Positions 15,373 through 23,020 are shown, numbered from the stretch's first letter. The stretch is DNA of 49,885 nt from Desulfobacterales bacterium (GCA_016218685.1 JACRDD010000031.1:1-49885), one strand, 5' to 3'. The notes: a model not told the origin generated them from the letters alone. Numbers and translations are program-made.

Positions 15373-16695
15373 TTATCTACTGGCCGGCGCGGGTTGCGCC
15401 GGCGGTCCCTGGAGGGCGAACCGGCCGATGAGGAAAAACCCCACCAGCCCCAGCAGTCCGTAAACCAGGATGAAGGCCGCCAGCGACGAGAGCACTTGCG
15501 CGCCGGCCACCGGCGAAACGGCATTCGTGGTGCGCAGCAGGCCATAGACGATCCAGGGCTGGCGCCCCACCTCGGCCAGGACCCACCCGGCCTCGATGGC
15601 GATATAGGGCAGGGGGATAGCCAGCATCATGATCGTCAGGTACCAGCGGTTCTCCACCAGGCGTTTGCGCAGGAACCAGCCGATAATGGTCAGCAGCGGA
15701 AAGAGGGTTCCCAGGATCACCATGATGCGGAACGACAGGAAGGTGAGCAGTACCGGCGGGCGATCTTCCTTAGGGAAGTCATTGAGGCCGCGCACCTCGG
15801 CATTGATGTCGTGATAGCCCAAAAGGCTGAGCAAGCCGGGAATGCGGCCGAACTCGAAGAGATTACGCTCGTTTTCTTCGTCGGGGATGGCCAGCAGCAG
15901 CATGGGCGCGGCGCTGGTGGTCTCCCAGTGGGACTCCATTGCCGCCAGCTTGGCCGGCTGCACTTCGGTGACGTGCACCGCGTGCTGATCGCCCTGGACC
16001 GCCACCCAGATCGAGGAGAACAAACCCAGAACCAGGGCGATGTTGAACGAGCGGGTGAAGAAGTCGATCTCCTGCTTTTTCAATAGATGGTAGGCGCTGA
16101 TGCCCATCACAAAGAAGCTGCTCAGGATGAAGGCTGCCGGCACGGTGTGCAAAAACTCCATGATGGCGAACTTGTTGAAAACCACGGCCGCGAAGTCGTT
16201 GAGCTCGGCCCGGCCGTTGCGCAGCACGTAGCCCACCGGATGCTGCATCCAGCCGTTGGCGATCAAAATCCACAAGGCCGAGATGTTGCCGGCGCCGGCC
16301 ACCAGCCACATCACGGCGGCGTGGGCCTTGGGCGAGAGCTTTTTCCAGCCGAAGATCCATACGCCGATCAAAGTGGATTCCAGGAAGAAGGCCACCGAGG
16401 CCTCGATGGCCAGCAAGGAACCGAAGATGTCCCCCACGTAGGCCGAATAGCGCGACCAGTTGGTACCGAATTGAAACTCCAGCGTGATGCCGGTGACCAC
16501 CCCCAGGGCGAAGTTGATCAGGAACAACTTGCCCCAGAATTTGGTCATGCGCAGATAGGTTTCGTCGCCACTGCGCGCAAAGCGCGTCTCCATGTAGGCC
16601 ACCAGGATCGACAGGCCCAGGGTCAGCGGTACGAACAGGAAGTGAAACATGGTGGCCGCCGCAAATTGCAGCCGTGACAAGAAGACAGGATCCAT
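15373..16695 (-). CDS. cydA: cytochrome bd quinol oxidase subunit I (CydA)
   Basis: This subunit binds hemes b558, b595 and d. The 440-residue protein starts MDPVFLSRLQFAAATMFHFL, with the conserved histidine in FHFLFVPLTLG, a Q-loop between about residues 245 and 320 (short type), and the GRQPWIVYGLLRT motif typical of CydA. Length fits the Q-loop-short family. GAGGAG precedes ATG 16695; the frame upstream to 16785 has no CydA resemblance. It forms an operon with cydB and follows two small zinc/iron-binding proteins. Confidence 0.96.
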   Translation of the reverse strand: MDPVFLSRLQFAAATMFHFLFVPLTLGLSILVAYMETRFARSGDETYLRMTKFWGKLFLINFALGVVTGITLEFQFGTNWSRYSAYVGDIFGSLLAIEASVAFFLESTLIGVWIFGWKKLSPKAHAAVMWLVAGAGNISALWILIANGWMQHPVGYVLRNGRAELNDFAAVVFNKFAIMEFLHTVPAAFILSSFFVMGISAYHLLKKQEIDFFTRSFNIALVLGLFSSIWVAVQGDQHAVHVTEVQPAKLAAMESHWETTSAAPMLLLAIPDEENERNLFEFGRIPGLLSLLGYHDINAEVRGLNDFPKEDRPPVLLTFLSFRIMVILGTLFPLLTIIGWFLRKRLVENRWYLTIMMLAIPLPYIAIEAGWVLAEVGRQPWIVYGLLRTTNAVSPVAGAQVLSSLAAFILVYGLLGLVGFFLIGRFALQGPPAQPAPASR

Positions 16696-16706
16696 CCTTA
16701 TTCTCC

Positions 16707-16910
16707 TCAGCGAGGGGCTTTGGTTGCGGCCGCCCCCTCCAATGTGCATTGGGTAAAGTCGATGGGTTTGCCGCACGCGTCGCATTTATGCTTTTTTTGA
16801 AACTCGTCCGAGAAGATCTCCTTGGACGCGCCGCACTGCGGACACTTGCATTGGAAGGATTTAAGATTCCTGAACGCTTCGAAGCCCGGACAATGTTGGG
16901 GAGTCGTCAT
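16707..16910 (-). CDS. small zinc-ribbon protein
   Basis: A 67-residue protein with CKCPQCGASKEIFSDEF and HKCDACGKPIDFTQC, two CXXC knuckles that should bind one zinc or iron. AAGGAGG stands eight bases before ATG 16910. It lies 12 bp upstream of cydA, so it is co-transcribed. Such proteins occur beside redox genes in sulfate reducers, but the function is unknown. Confidence 0.8.
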   Translation of the reverse strand: MTTPQHCPGFEAFRNLKSFQCKCPQCGASKEIFSDEFQKKHKCDACGKPIDFTQCTLEGAAATKAPR

Positions 16911-16922
16911 AAGATCCTCCTT

Positions 16923-17078
16923 TCATTTGATACGCGGGTCCTTGCCTTGGGCCTGGCAATCCGGCGTATAGCAACTGTTATCCAGGAACTCGCACGTCTT
17001 TTTGCAAGACGGGCAACGCTCCGGGGGGGTCTTGGCCTCCAATTGATAACCGCAATTCGAGCATTTCCAGTCAGCCAC
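16923..17078 (-). CDS. rubredoxin-like small protein (51 aa), GTG start
   Basis: From a GTG at 17078, preceded by a perfect AAGGAGGTGATC site, the frame reads [20 protein letters not shown] and then RCPSCKKTC. It resembles the rubredoxin-like domain at the end of rubrerythrins: two CXXC pairs 13 residues apart. The tail has three further cysteines ([14 protein letters not shown]), which is unusual. It lies between desulfoferrodoxin and the zinc ribbon in the same direction and could carry electrons for them. It is below common length cut-offs. Confidence 0.85.
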   Translation of the reverse strand: MADWKCSNCGYQLEAKTPPERCPSCKKTCEFLDNSCYTPDCQAQGKDPRIK

Positions 17079-17109
17079 GGGATCACCTCCTTTTATTGGT
17101 TGGGGCGCA

Positions 17110-17131
17110 GGGGCGTATTATCATACGCCCC
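17110..17131. terminator. 9-bp perfect hairpin downstream of desulfoferrodoxin gene
   Basis: GGGGCGTAT (17110-17118) pairs with ATACGCCCC (17123-17131) around a TATC loop. It lies 23 bp past the dfx stop and before the rubredoxin-like gene. Partial termination or transcript processing is likely because the array continues in the same direction. Confidence 0.55.
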
Positions 17132-17153
17132 TTCCATTCGCCACGGGGAGCGC

Positions 17154-17528
17154 TTATGCCTTCCAGTGGCCGTGCAGGTTGCAGTACTCACGGGCCGAAA
17201 TACTGGCCGCCTCGATCATGAAGGTGGCTTCCGGGGTCTGGCCCGGCTTTAAAAACTGCCGGTAGGATTTGCCGTCGGCCACGATCTCGATCCATTCGAT
17301 ATAGTGCTTCTCTTCCATGGGATGGGCCACACTGCCCACTTTCACCTTCACGCCGCCCTGGATCTTTTCGATCACCGGCACATGCTTTTCCTTGGCCGCA
17401 TCGACGGTATTCTCCTTGAGGCAGGTCATGGGTTGGCCGCAGCACACCAGTTGTCCGGCACCCGGATGCAGTACGTCGACGATGTTGCCGCATACGCCGC
17501 ATTTGTAAACTTCCAGCCGTTGGGTCAT
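17154..17528 (-). CDS. dfx: desulfoferrodoxin (superoxide reductase, two-iron type)
   Basis: This enzyme reduces superoxide to hydrogen peroxide without making O2. The 124-residue protein has an N-terminal desulforedoxin domain with YKCGVCG and VCCGQPM cysteines (centre I), and a neelaredoxin domain with ligands in [25 protein letters not shown] and [10 protein letters not shown] (centre II: four His and one Cys). A GGAGGAG site precedes ATG 17528. It sits between rubrerythrin and rubredoxin-like genes, the natural peroxide and electron partners. Confidence 0.97.
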   Translation of the reverse strand: MTQRLEVYKCGVCGNIVDVLHPGAGQLVCCGQPMTCLKENTVDAAKEKHVPVIEKIQGGVKVKVGSVAHPMEEKHYIEWIEIVADGKSYRQFLKPGQTPEATFMIEAASISAREYCNLHGHWKA

Positions 17529-17563
17529 TTTTTGCTCCTCCTAGTTTGCGTTTAAAGGTGAGG

Positions 17564-17585
17564 GCGGGCGCCCGCGGGCGCCCGC
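17564..17585. other. 22-bp perfect GC palindrome between rubrerythrin and dfx
   Basis: The stretch is fully self-complementary and consists of two tandem GGGCGCCCGC units with GC flanks. It starts 7 bp after the rubrerythrin stop codon on the transcribed strand and 36 bp before the dfx start. As RNA it would form a very stable hairpin that could shield the 3' end of the rubrerythrin message or attenuate read-through. Confidence 0.7.
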
Positions 17586-17592
17586 GGATGGA

Positions 17593-18168
17593 CTACCAGT
17601 TCTCGCCCAACAGCTCGAAATGGGCCTGAGGATGGGCACAGGCCGGGCACATCTGGGGCGCTTCCATTCCCTGGTGGAGGTAGCCGCAGTTGCGGCAGCG
17701 CCAGACAACTGCCTGGGCGCGTTTGAAAACCCGTCCGGCGGCCAGGTTGGCGGCCAGATCACGATAGCGTTTCTCATGTTGTTTCTCGGCCACCGAAATG
17801 GCCATCCAGACCATGGCGATGGCTTCGAAGCCTTCCTGGCGGGCGATCTTGGCAAAGCCGGGGTACATCTCGGTGTGCTCGTGTTTTTCGCCATTGGCGG
17901 CGGCAATCAGGTTGTCCTGGGTGGTGCCCACGATTCCGGCCGGGAAGGCGCCGGTGATCTGGAGGTCGCCGCCTTCCAGGAAGTTGAAGAATCGCTTGGC
18001 ATGCTCTTTTTCCTGGTGGGCAGTCTCTTCGAAAATATCGGCGATCTGAACCAAACCGTCCTTGCGCGCCTTGCCGGCAAAGAAGGTGTAGCGGTTGCGG
18101 GCCTGGGATTCGCCCGCGAATGAGGCTAACAGGTTCTTCTCGGTTTGGGTTCCTTTCACACTGGCCAC
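17593..18168 (-). CDS. rbr: rubrerythrin, GTG start
   Basis: This cytoplasmic diiron enzyme reduces H2O2 to water with electrons from rubredoxin. The 191-residue protein has a four-helix domain with diiron ligands in AGESQARNRYTFFA, EETAHQEKEHAKRFF, ANGEKHEHTEMYP and AEKQHEKRY. A C-terminal rubredoxin-like domain follows with WRCRNCGYLH and CPACAHPQAHFE. GTG 18168 is chosen because AAGGAGGACC lies seven bases upstream and the protein begins ASVKGTQTEKNL as in the family. It heads the array with the small gene upstream. Confidence 0.96.
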   Translation of the reverse strand: MASVKGTQTEKNLLASFAGESQARNRYTFFAGKARKDGLVQIADIFEETAHQEKEHAKRFFNFLEGGDLQITGAFPAGIVGTTQDNLIAAANGEKHEHTEMYPGFAKIARQEGFEAIAMVWMAISVAEKQHEKRYRDLAANLAAGRVFKRAQAVVWRCRNCGYLHQGMEAPQMCPACAHPQAHFELLGENW

Positions 18169-18184
18169 GATCGGTCCTCCTTTT

Positions 18185-18391
18185 TCATGTTTTGGGTTGA
18201 GTCGATTTATTCGAATGACGTTGTTTCTCTTCTTCGGCCATGCGCCAGAGCTTGTAGGCGGCATCGCGCAGCATCCCATAAAGGATGCCGCAGCCGGTGT
18301 CTTCCCGATCCACATCGCCGCGGTCGGCCAGGCGGATCATCTCCTGCGTTAAATCGATCGTACGTTGAATGTTTCGATCGCAGGGTTTCAC
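18185..18391 (-). CDS. conserved small protein beside rubrerythrin
   Basis: A 68-residue, charged, helical protein starting MKPCDRNIQRTIDLTQEMIR from a GTG at 18391. It has one motif, GCGILYGMLRDAAYKLWRMAEEE, and two cysteines. I recognise the type as a small protein near rubrerythrin or superoxide reductase genes in sulfate reducers, without known function. GGAG lies 11 bases before the start. It is 16 bp upstream of rubrerythrin and probably the first gene of the array. Confidence 0.65.
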   Translation of the reverse strand: MKPCDRNIQRTIDLTQEMIRLADRGDVDREDTGCGILYGMLRDAAYKLWRMAEEEKQRHSNKSTQPKT

Positions 18392-19057
18392 TTGGCTGAA
18401 GTCTCCGGAAGAAATTAAGGGCTGAGTAGAATCGAGCCCATCGTCTCAAACGGCTTATCAAAACCTATGCCAAGCCATGGCGCCATGCCCAGAAGCCGGG
18501 AGAACCCCTTCAGATAGAGGCTTTTCGTAAATCCTGTCAGAGATCGAGAGCGCACAACGATCGCCGCGGTCGGTGGCATATGATACACAGCGCCGCTGCC
18601 TTGCTCTTACCAGACGATCGGTGGGTACGGCAACCCAATGTTTTTCAATGCAATCGGAGTGTCTCTCCAGCACAGCGGGTTTCTTGATACACATCTGTCT
18701 CGCAATACAGATGAGCCTCATCGGAGTCGCCGGCTCCTCCGCCCCTTTGTGAACGGATGATATCGAAAAGGTTTTATCGGCAGATTCCATATGGGCGGTC
18801 CAGGCTTGGAGCAGCGCCATCCAGGCGTTTCAATTCACCCGTATCACACGGATAATCCATGATCAAGCCGAGGGTCCGACCCATCGGCAATTATCGATGA
18901 ATGGCGATCGTTTCGGCCAAACGCGCTGTGAAGTTTCACCGAATATTACGGCCGGCCAGGGTGGACGAAGGCATATTAATTGCTAACCTGTTATGGACGG
19001 TCGAATACGGGCATGCCCCATGACGGAATGGCATGGGTGCCACGAAAGGAGAAAGCC
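18392..19057. other. 666-bp gap without supported gene
   Basis: A 120-codon minus frame (18458-18820) has no family resemblance and poor composition. A short inverted repeat CATCTG/CAGATG (about 18691-18712) is present. The promoter of the minus-strand oxygen-defence array must lie near 18400-18500 and that of the plus-strand gene near 19000, but neither could be pinned down. A small RNA cannot be excluded. Confidence 0.4.
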
Positions 19058-19417
19058 ATGGGTTCCATGGAAAATATTAAACAAGATGCCGAACTGCTCA
19101 ACGCCATCGATTGGGAGATGACTCCCGAGGAAGCGGTGCGACTCTATCTGGAATGGGGCAACAACTGGGCGCGGGGCAACTACGTGATCCGCTCTAAAAA
19201 CGACGAAACCCTTTATTTCGCCATCAGCACCTGGAAAGAGCCGCCGATCATCTATTTGATCCGCCGCAACTCCGAAGAGGCCAAGGAGATTGCTCGCATC
19301 GAAATGCCACCGGCCATCCGCAAGGCCTTTGCCAAGGAGAACGGAACGCTCAAGGGGGTTTATGCCGTCGAGGGGGTGGTCAAGGAGTGGTTGCGCAAGG
19401 AGCTGACGATCAATTAG
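19058..19417 (+). CDS. conserved small protein of sulfate reducers (DVU0772-like)
   Basis: A 119-residue acidic cytoplasmic protein with EMTPEEAVRLYLEWGNNW, ARGNYVIRSKNDETLYFAIS and EMPPAIRKAFAKENG. I recall a family of this kind (DVU0772) restricted to sulfate-reducing lineages. There is no catalytic motif. AAAGGAGAAAGCC precedes ATG 19058. Its stop overlaps by four bases the stop of the convergent PerR-like gene. Function unknown; its place between peroxide-defence genes and their likely regulator suggests an oxidative-stress link. Confidence 0.65.
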   Translation: MGSMENIKQDAELLNAIDWEMTPEEAVRLYLEWGNNWARGNYVIRSKNDETLYFAISTWKEPPIIYLIRRNSEEAKEIARIEMPPAIRKAFAKENGTLKGVYAVEGVVKEWLRKELTIN

Positions 19418-19872
19418 TTTTGGTCGGTCGGCTTGGCCGGCTCCGTCGGAATCCCCAGCAACTGTTCGGCCACGCGCCGGGCCTCTTCATCGCGCGAGCA
19501 CTCGGGACATAGCCCCATGAACTCCAGGCGGTGGCCCATGATGGTGTAGACCGTGGCGCCGTAAAGTTCATCTTCGAGGGTGCTCAGGGGCGCGATGGGG
19601 GCGTCGTCCATGCGGCCGCAGTGGACGCAGCGGATGTGGTAATGCTTCTGGGGGATTCCATCGTAGCGTTTCTGGCTGCCGCTGATCTCCAGGGTTTGGA
19701 TCTCGCCCAGGGCCGTCAGAATCTCCAGGTTGCGGTAAACGGTGCCCAGACTGATCTTGGGCATACGCTTGCGCACCATCTCGTAGAGCAGGTCGGCCGT
19801 CGGATGGATGTTCTCCTTGCGCAGCTCTTCCAAGATGACCCGCCGTTGGCGGGTCATGCGCAGGCGGTCCAT
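19414..19872 (-). CDS. perR: Fur-family regulator, PerR-like
   Basis: This DNA-binding metalloregulator probably senses peroxide. The protein has a winged helix with MTRQRRVILEELRKENIHPT and KISLGTVYRNLEIL, a metal site with KHYHIRCVHCGRM, and a distal CPECS pair; CXXC twice makes the structural zinc site. ATG 19872 gives 152 residues, the usual size; ATG 19911 would add 13 residues, and neither start has a good ribosome-binding site. Placement beside rubrerythrin, desulfoferrodoxin and flavodiiron genes supports PerR over Fur or Zur, but that assignment is inference. Confidence 0.85.
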   Translation of the reverse strand: MDRLRMTRQRRVILEELRKENIHPTADLLYEMVRKRMPKISLGTVYRNLEILTALGEIQTLEISGSQKRYDGIPQKHYHIRCVHCGRMDDAPIAPLSTLEDELYGATVYTIMGHRLEFMGLCPECSRDEEARRVAEQLLGIPTEPAKPTDQN

Positions 19873-19971
19873 TCGATCCGATTCTAAAAGTGTTTTCACG
19901 TTTGCATACATGCTGCATGACTCGTGACGCGCCCGCCCGGCCAATGCCGGGCCTTGGGCGCGCCGCCGCGA

Positions 19972-21153
19972 TCAGCGTTTCTCAATGGGTACAAAGCTGC
20001 ACTCGTCCGGGCCGCAATATTCGCCGATGTATTTGGACTCCGGCCGGTAGAGCATGGGTTTGGGCGCCGCGCCGGCGAATTGCTCTTCCAGCACGTGGGC
20101 CGTCCAGCCGGCCACCCGGGATATGGCAAACAACGGCGTATACAGGTCCACCGGAATGCCCATGGAGTAGTACAAGGAGGCGCTGTAGAAATCGACGTTG
20201 ACGTAGATGTCGGTGCCTTTGCGCTCCTTGAAGGCTTTCTTGCCCTTTTCCTCCAGAATTTTGGAGATTTCATACCAGCGGGTGTCGCCGGCCATCTCCC
20301 CCGCCCTTTTGGACATGGGCGCCAGGATATGGGCGCGCGGATCGTCGGTTTTGTACACCGCGTGGCCCAACCCCATGATCAGCTTGCCTGCTTCCAGGAC
20401 ATGCTTCACATAGGCTTCGACCCGATCGGGACTGCCGATCTCCAGCAGCATTTGCATGACGCGCACGTTGGCGCCGCCGTGCAGTTCGCCGGAGAGCGAT
20501 CCGATGGCCGCCGAAACCGCGGCATAAATATGGGCGCGGGTGGAAGCCACTTCCCGGGCCGCGAAGGTGGAGGCATTAAAAGAGTGTTCGGCATGCAGCA
20601 CCAGGCCTACGTCGAAGAAGTGGACCAGTTCGGCTTCGGGCTTCTTGCCGAAGAGCATGTAAAGAAAATTGGCCGCGTGATCCAGTTTGGGGTCCGGCGC
20701 CACGGGGTTCTGACCGTTGCGCACCCGCTCCCAGGCCGCCACTATGGTGGGCAGCTTGGCAACCAGGCGGATCGCCTTGCGCACGCAGGACGCCTGGGAT
20801 GCATCGCCGATTTCCGGATCGTGGTTGGCGAGCAACGCCACGGCACCCTGCAGGATATCCATGGGCAGCGCCATTTTGGGCTGAGTCTTGAGCGCTTCGA
20901 TGAGGGCCTCGGGGATCTGGCGTTCGGCCGTCAATTGCTGTTTCAAAGCCGCCAACTCTTCTTTGTTGGGCAGCTTTTCGAAAAGCAGCAGGTGGATGAT
21001 CTCCTCGTAGCTGGCTTTGGCAGCCAGATCCGGTGCCAAATAACCGCGATAGATCAATTTTCCCTTGTCGCCGATGACATCGCTGATCTTGGTACTGGCA
21101 ACCGTCACTCCCCGTAAGCCGGTGTTAAGGATGGGTTTACAGGCGTCTTCCAT
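19972..21153 (-). CDS. citrate synthase (type I-like/2-methylcitrate synthase family)
   Basis: It condenses acetyl-CoA with oxaloacetate to citrate. The 393-residue protein has GLRGVTVASTKISDVIGDKG at the start, the active-site histidine segments VLHAEHSFNAST and GLGHAVYKTDDPRA, and the catalytic aspartate in NVDFYSASLYY. The length matches the short bacterial/archaeal type, which also includes 2-methylcitrate synthases. ATG 21153 (second of two) has AGGAG six bases upstream. A 14-mer shared with the cooS promoter lies 34 bp upstream. It feeds the oxidative TCA cycle used by complete-oxidising sulfate reducers. Confidence 0.93.
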   Translation of the reverse strand: MEDACKPILNTGLRGVTVASTKISDVIGDKGKLIYRGYLAPDLAAKASYEEIIHLLLFEKLPNKEELAALKQQLTAERQIPEALIEALKTQPKMALPMDILQGAVALLANHDPEIGDASQASCVRKAIRLVAKLPTIVAAWERVRNGQNPVAPDPKLDHAANFLYMLFGKKPEAELVHFFDVGLVLHAEHSFNASTFAAREVASTRAHIYAAVSAAIGSLSGELHGGANVRVMQMLLEIGSPDRVEAYVKHVLEAGKLIMGLGHAVYKTDDPRAHILAPMSKRAGEMAGDTRWYEISKILEEKGKKAFKERKGTDIYVNVDFYSASLYYSMGIPVDLYTPLFAISRVAGWTAHVLEEQFAGAAPKPMLYRPESKYIGEYCGPDECSFVPIEKR

Positions 21154-21186
21154 CATTTTCTCCTTTTGCTTGGTGCCCCTTGGGTA

Positions 21187-21200
21187 ATTAGGAACCATTA
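21187..21200. promoter_or_regulatory. 14-mer ATTAGGAACCATTA near citrate synthase promoter (copy 1)
   Basis: Identical to 23225-23238. On the minus strand it directly follows a GATAAT -10-like hexamer, so it would overlap the start of the citrate synthase transcript. The copy at cooS has the same relation to its promoter but in the opposite orientation. Confidence 0.4.
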
Positions 21201-21455
21201 TCATGTATGGGTTGAAAATAAAACCATAAAATGCTAATGCAAACTTAACGCTCAGACTCCCAATGCAACCCTGCCGGTACGTTTCAACTCCTTGGCCCCA
21301 CCTTCCTGCAATGGTCGAGTCGCCCCCAGCGCGGTGATGTGAACGGACCATCCGCCGGTGCCCCTTATGGAAGACCCAACAGGAAGCCACCCTGCTATGC
21401 GCCATAACCACCCACACCTGTCCGGCAGAGGAGCAAAAAGTGTATTACGTACCGC

Positions 21456-21471
21456 GAGACACCTGTGTCTC
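21456..21471. promoter_or_regulatory. perfect palindrome GAGACAC-CT-GTGTCTC
   Basis: Seven-base arms with a two-base spacer, about 80 bp upstream of a promoter-like AT-rich block and 210 bp before the small plus-strand gene. It looks like an operator or upstream activator site. No matching regulator is known to me. Confidence 0.45.
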
Positions 21472-21550
21472 ATCGACCGATCGGCGGGGACACCCACCGG
21501 GCCACGGATAGCCGTCTGTATTTTTAACATGCTGTAGTTGCACATAATTA

Positions 21551-21571
21551 ATATAATTTCGACGTTCGAAA
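21551..21571 (+). promoter_or_regulatory. -10-like TATAAT followed by TTTCGA-N3-TCGAAA operator candidate
   Basis: TATAAT (21552-21557) lies in the run ATAATTAATATAAT, which vaguely resembles a PerR box. A perfect inverted repeat TTTCGA-CGT-TCGAAA follows at 21557-21571, where a repressor would block initiation. A matching -35 is not clear. Confidence 0.45.
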
Positions 21572-21680
21572 GCATGGCATACATTTTGATAAGTCAGGAG
21601 CCAAGGCGCTGACCGGTACGCATCACTACCCAAGATATCAACGGGTTCATCCATACAACAATAAGGTAGAAGGGGGATTT

Positions 21681-21866
21681 ATGAAAATCAAAGTCGAGAA
21701 AAACCTGGTGGAAATGGTTCCCGAAAACGAAGTTGAGACCCAGCAGATGCTCAAGCTGTGGAACACCATCGTGGATTGCGTCAAGTTTAACAAGAAGCTG
21801 GTGCCCATCGGCGAGTTTGTGCCCCAGAAGTCCAACCTGGCCCGTTTTGCAATCGAGGACAAATAG
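21681..21866 (+). CDS. conserved small protein upstream of flavodoxin
   Basis: A 61-residue protein starting MKIKVEKNLVEMVPENEVET, with LWNTIVDCVKFNKKLVPIGE and a single cysteine. The amphipathic pattern suggests a small folded domain without a signal peptide. GAAGGGGG precedes the ATG. It is 57 bp upstream of the flavodoxin gene in the same direction, so they are probably co-transcribed. Function unknown. Confidence 0.7.
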   Translation: MKIKVEKNLVEMVPENEVETQQMLKLWNTIVDCVKFNKKLVPIGEFVPQKSNLARFAIEDK

Positions 21867-21923
21867 CACCCTTTCGGCCGATTCTTGAAAACTGAAACTG
21901 TTTTAAAATTAAAGGAGAAGACG

Positions 21924-22370
21924 ATGCACAAGATTTTGGTGGCTTATATCAGCAGGACCGGCATGACCGAGAAGATGGCCAACTTCATAGCCGAAGGCAT
22001 CCGCATGACCGGCCAGCAGGTCGATATCCGCAAGATCTCCGAGATCAACAACGAAGCTCAGCTCAACGGGTACGATGCCTATCTCTTCGGATGCCCCACC
22101 TATCACCGGGACATGACCAACGGCATGAAGAATTTTCTCTTCCTGGCCCAGAAAGCCAATCTGACCGGCAAGATGGGCGGCGCCTTCTGCTCCTACACCC
22201 ACAGCGGCGAATCCGGGCCCATGATCTTCGACACCATGCAGCACGTCTATAAGATGGATATGGTCGATCTGGGCGCGCTCAATCTGAAAGAGGCGGTCAT
22301 CGACACCCGCGATGGTGTCAAGGCCTGCCAGGATTACGGCAAGGCGGTTTGCGCCAAGTTTAAAAGCTGA
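21924..22370 (+). CDS. flavodoxin-family FMN protein
   Basis: The 148-residue protein has the FMN phosphate loop near the N-terminus (VAYISRTGMTEKMANFIAEG), GYDAYLFGCPTYHRDMTNGM and MGGAFCSYTHSGESGPM, as in the C-terminal FMN domain of flavodiiron proteins and related stand-alone flavodoxins. It should shuttle electrons in the cytoplasm. AAAGGAGAAG lies six bases before ATG 21924. It is encoded after the small 61-residue protein and ends convergently to an FTR-like gene. Confidence 0.88.
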   Translation: MHKILVAYISRTGMTEKMANFIAEGIRMTGQQVDIRKISEINNEAQLNGYDAYLFGCPTYHRDMTNGMKNFLFLAQKANLTGKMGGAFCSYTHSGESGPMIFDTMQHVYKMDMVDLGALNLKEAVIDTRDGVKACQDYGKAVCAKFKS

Positions 22371-22381
22371 TCGGGAAGCCT

Positions 22382-22413
22382 CCGCCCGGATGTCGCGACC
22401 GATGTCCGGGCGG
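22382..22413. terminator. hairpin between convergent flavodoxin and FTR-like genes
   Basis: CCGCCCGGA (22382-22390) pairs with TCCGGGCGG (22405-22413) around a 14-base loop, directly after the flavodoxin stop. The convergent gene ends at 22434, so it could serve both. Confidence 0.6.
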
Positions 22414-22433
22414 GTGTCGTCCCGCTGCCCCGA

Positions 22434-22766
22434 TCAGAAACCCATTTTTTCGGGCGGCCTACGCTCAGGGACATAGGCATGCGGTATGGTGCCGTCGTTC
22501 CAGGCTTTGGACACATACAGATTGCAGTAGCAACTGCCGAACTCGTTGACATCGGGTTCGCGATAGACGCACGGGCAGAAGATATCCTTGTCGGCCTCGC
22601 GATCGCCGGACGCCAGGCGGCAGGGACAAGCCATGTATCCGTAGCGCTGCTTGTTGGCCAGCAGCGCATCCATCAACTCAAAGACCCGCTGCTTGTCGTT
22701 GCTGAAAAAGTACCCTTTGGCCTCCTGGACCTTTTTCAAGTTATCGTAAAGCTGTTTCGCATCCAT
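22434..22766 (-). CDS. ferredoxin-thioredoxin reductase catalytic-domain protein
   Basis: The 110-residue protein has the pattern of the FTR beta subunit: CPCRLASGDREADKDIF, CPCVYREPDVNEFG and CYCNLYVS. The usual CHC is CYC here. The cysteines bind one [4Fe-4S] cluster next to a redox-active disulfide, so it would reduce disulfide proteins with ferredoxin electrons. Its ATG overlaps the stop of the glutaredoxin gene by one base (TGATG), giving tight translational coupling. The likely substrate is that glutaredoxin, inferred from position. Confidence 0.9.
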   Translation of the reverse strand: MDAKQLYDNLKKVQEAKGYFFSNDKQRVFELMDALLANKQRYGYMACPCRLASGDREADKDIFCPCVYREPDVNEFGSCYCNLYVSKAWNDGTIPHAYVPERRPPEKMGF

Positions 22767-23020
22767 CAGAGCCCCAGCGCCTCCTTGATCTCGTTCTCCT
22801 TGAAACCGACGATCACCTTGTCGCCTATTATAATGGTGGGAAACGAGCACTTGGGGTTGAACTTCTTCACATCTTCCAAAATGGCCTTGCGCTCGTCTCC
22901 TTCCAGCAGATCCACATCCACGAACTCGTATTTGATCGTGCACTCGCTGAGAAACTTCTTGGTGGATTTGCAGTGACTGCAGGTGCTCAGACTGTATATC
23001 TTGACTTGCTCATTGGCCAT
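22766..23020 (-). CDS. glutaredoxin-family protein
   Basis: The 84-residue protein has a thioredoxin-like fold with the active site STCSHCKSTKKF (CSHC), the cis-proline CSFPTIIIGD and GFKENEIKEALG. AGAGGGG precedes ATG 23020; a longer frame to 23200 has no family resemblance. It is transcribed with the FTR-like gene downstream. Together they form a ferredoxin-linked thiol-reducing pair, common in anaerobes lacking glutathione. Confidence 0.92.
   Translation of the reverse strand: MANEQVKIYSLSTCSHCKSTKKFLSECTIKYEFVDVDLLEGDERKAILEDVKKFNPKCSFPTIIIGDKVIVGFKENEIKEALGL

Larger units (their letters stand above)
21154..21680. other. 527-bp divergent gap with palindromes and AT-rich promoter
   Basis: The gap separates citrate synthase (minus) from a small plus-strand gene. 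It contains the shared 14-mer ATTAGGAACCATTA (21187-21200), a perfect palindrome GAGACAC-CT-GTGTCTC (21456-21471), and an AT-rich promoter-like segment with TATAAT at 21552-21557 followed by TTTCGA-N3-TCGAAA (21557-21571). Small open frames here have no family resemblance. Confidence 0.5.

Noticed and set aside
18458..18820. 120-codon minus-strand frame in the 18.4-19.1 kb gap
   Set aside because: No family resemblance, no ribosome-binding site and an unusual composition with many Cys/Arg/Met; kept only as part of the gap description.
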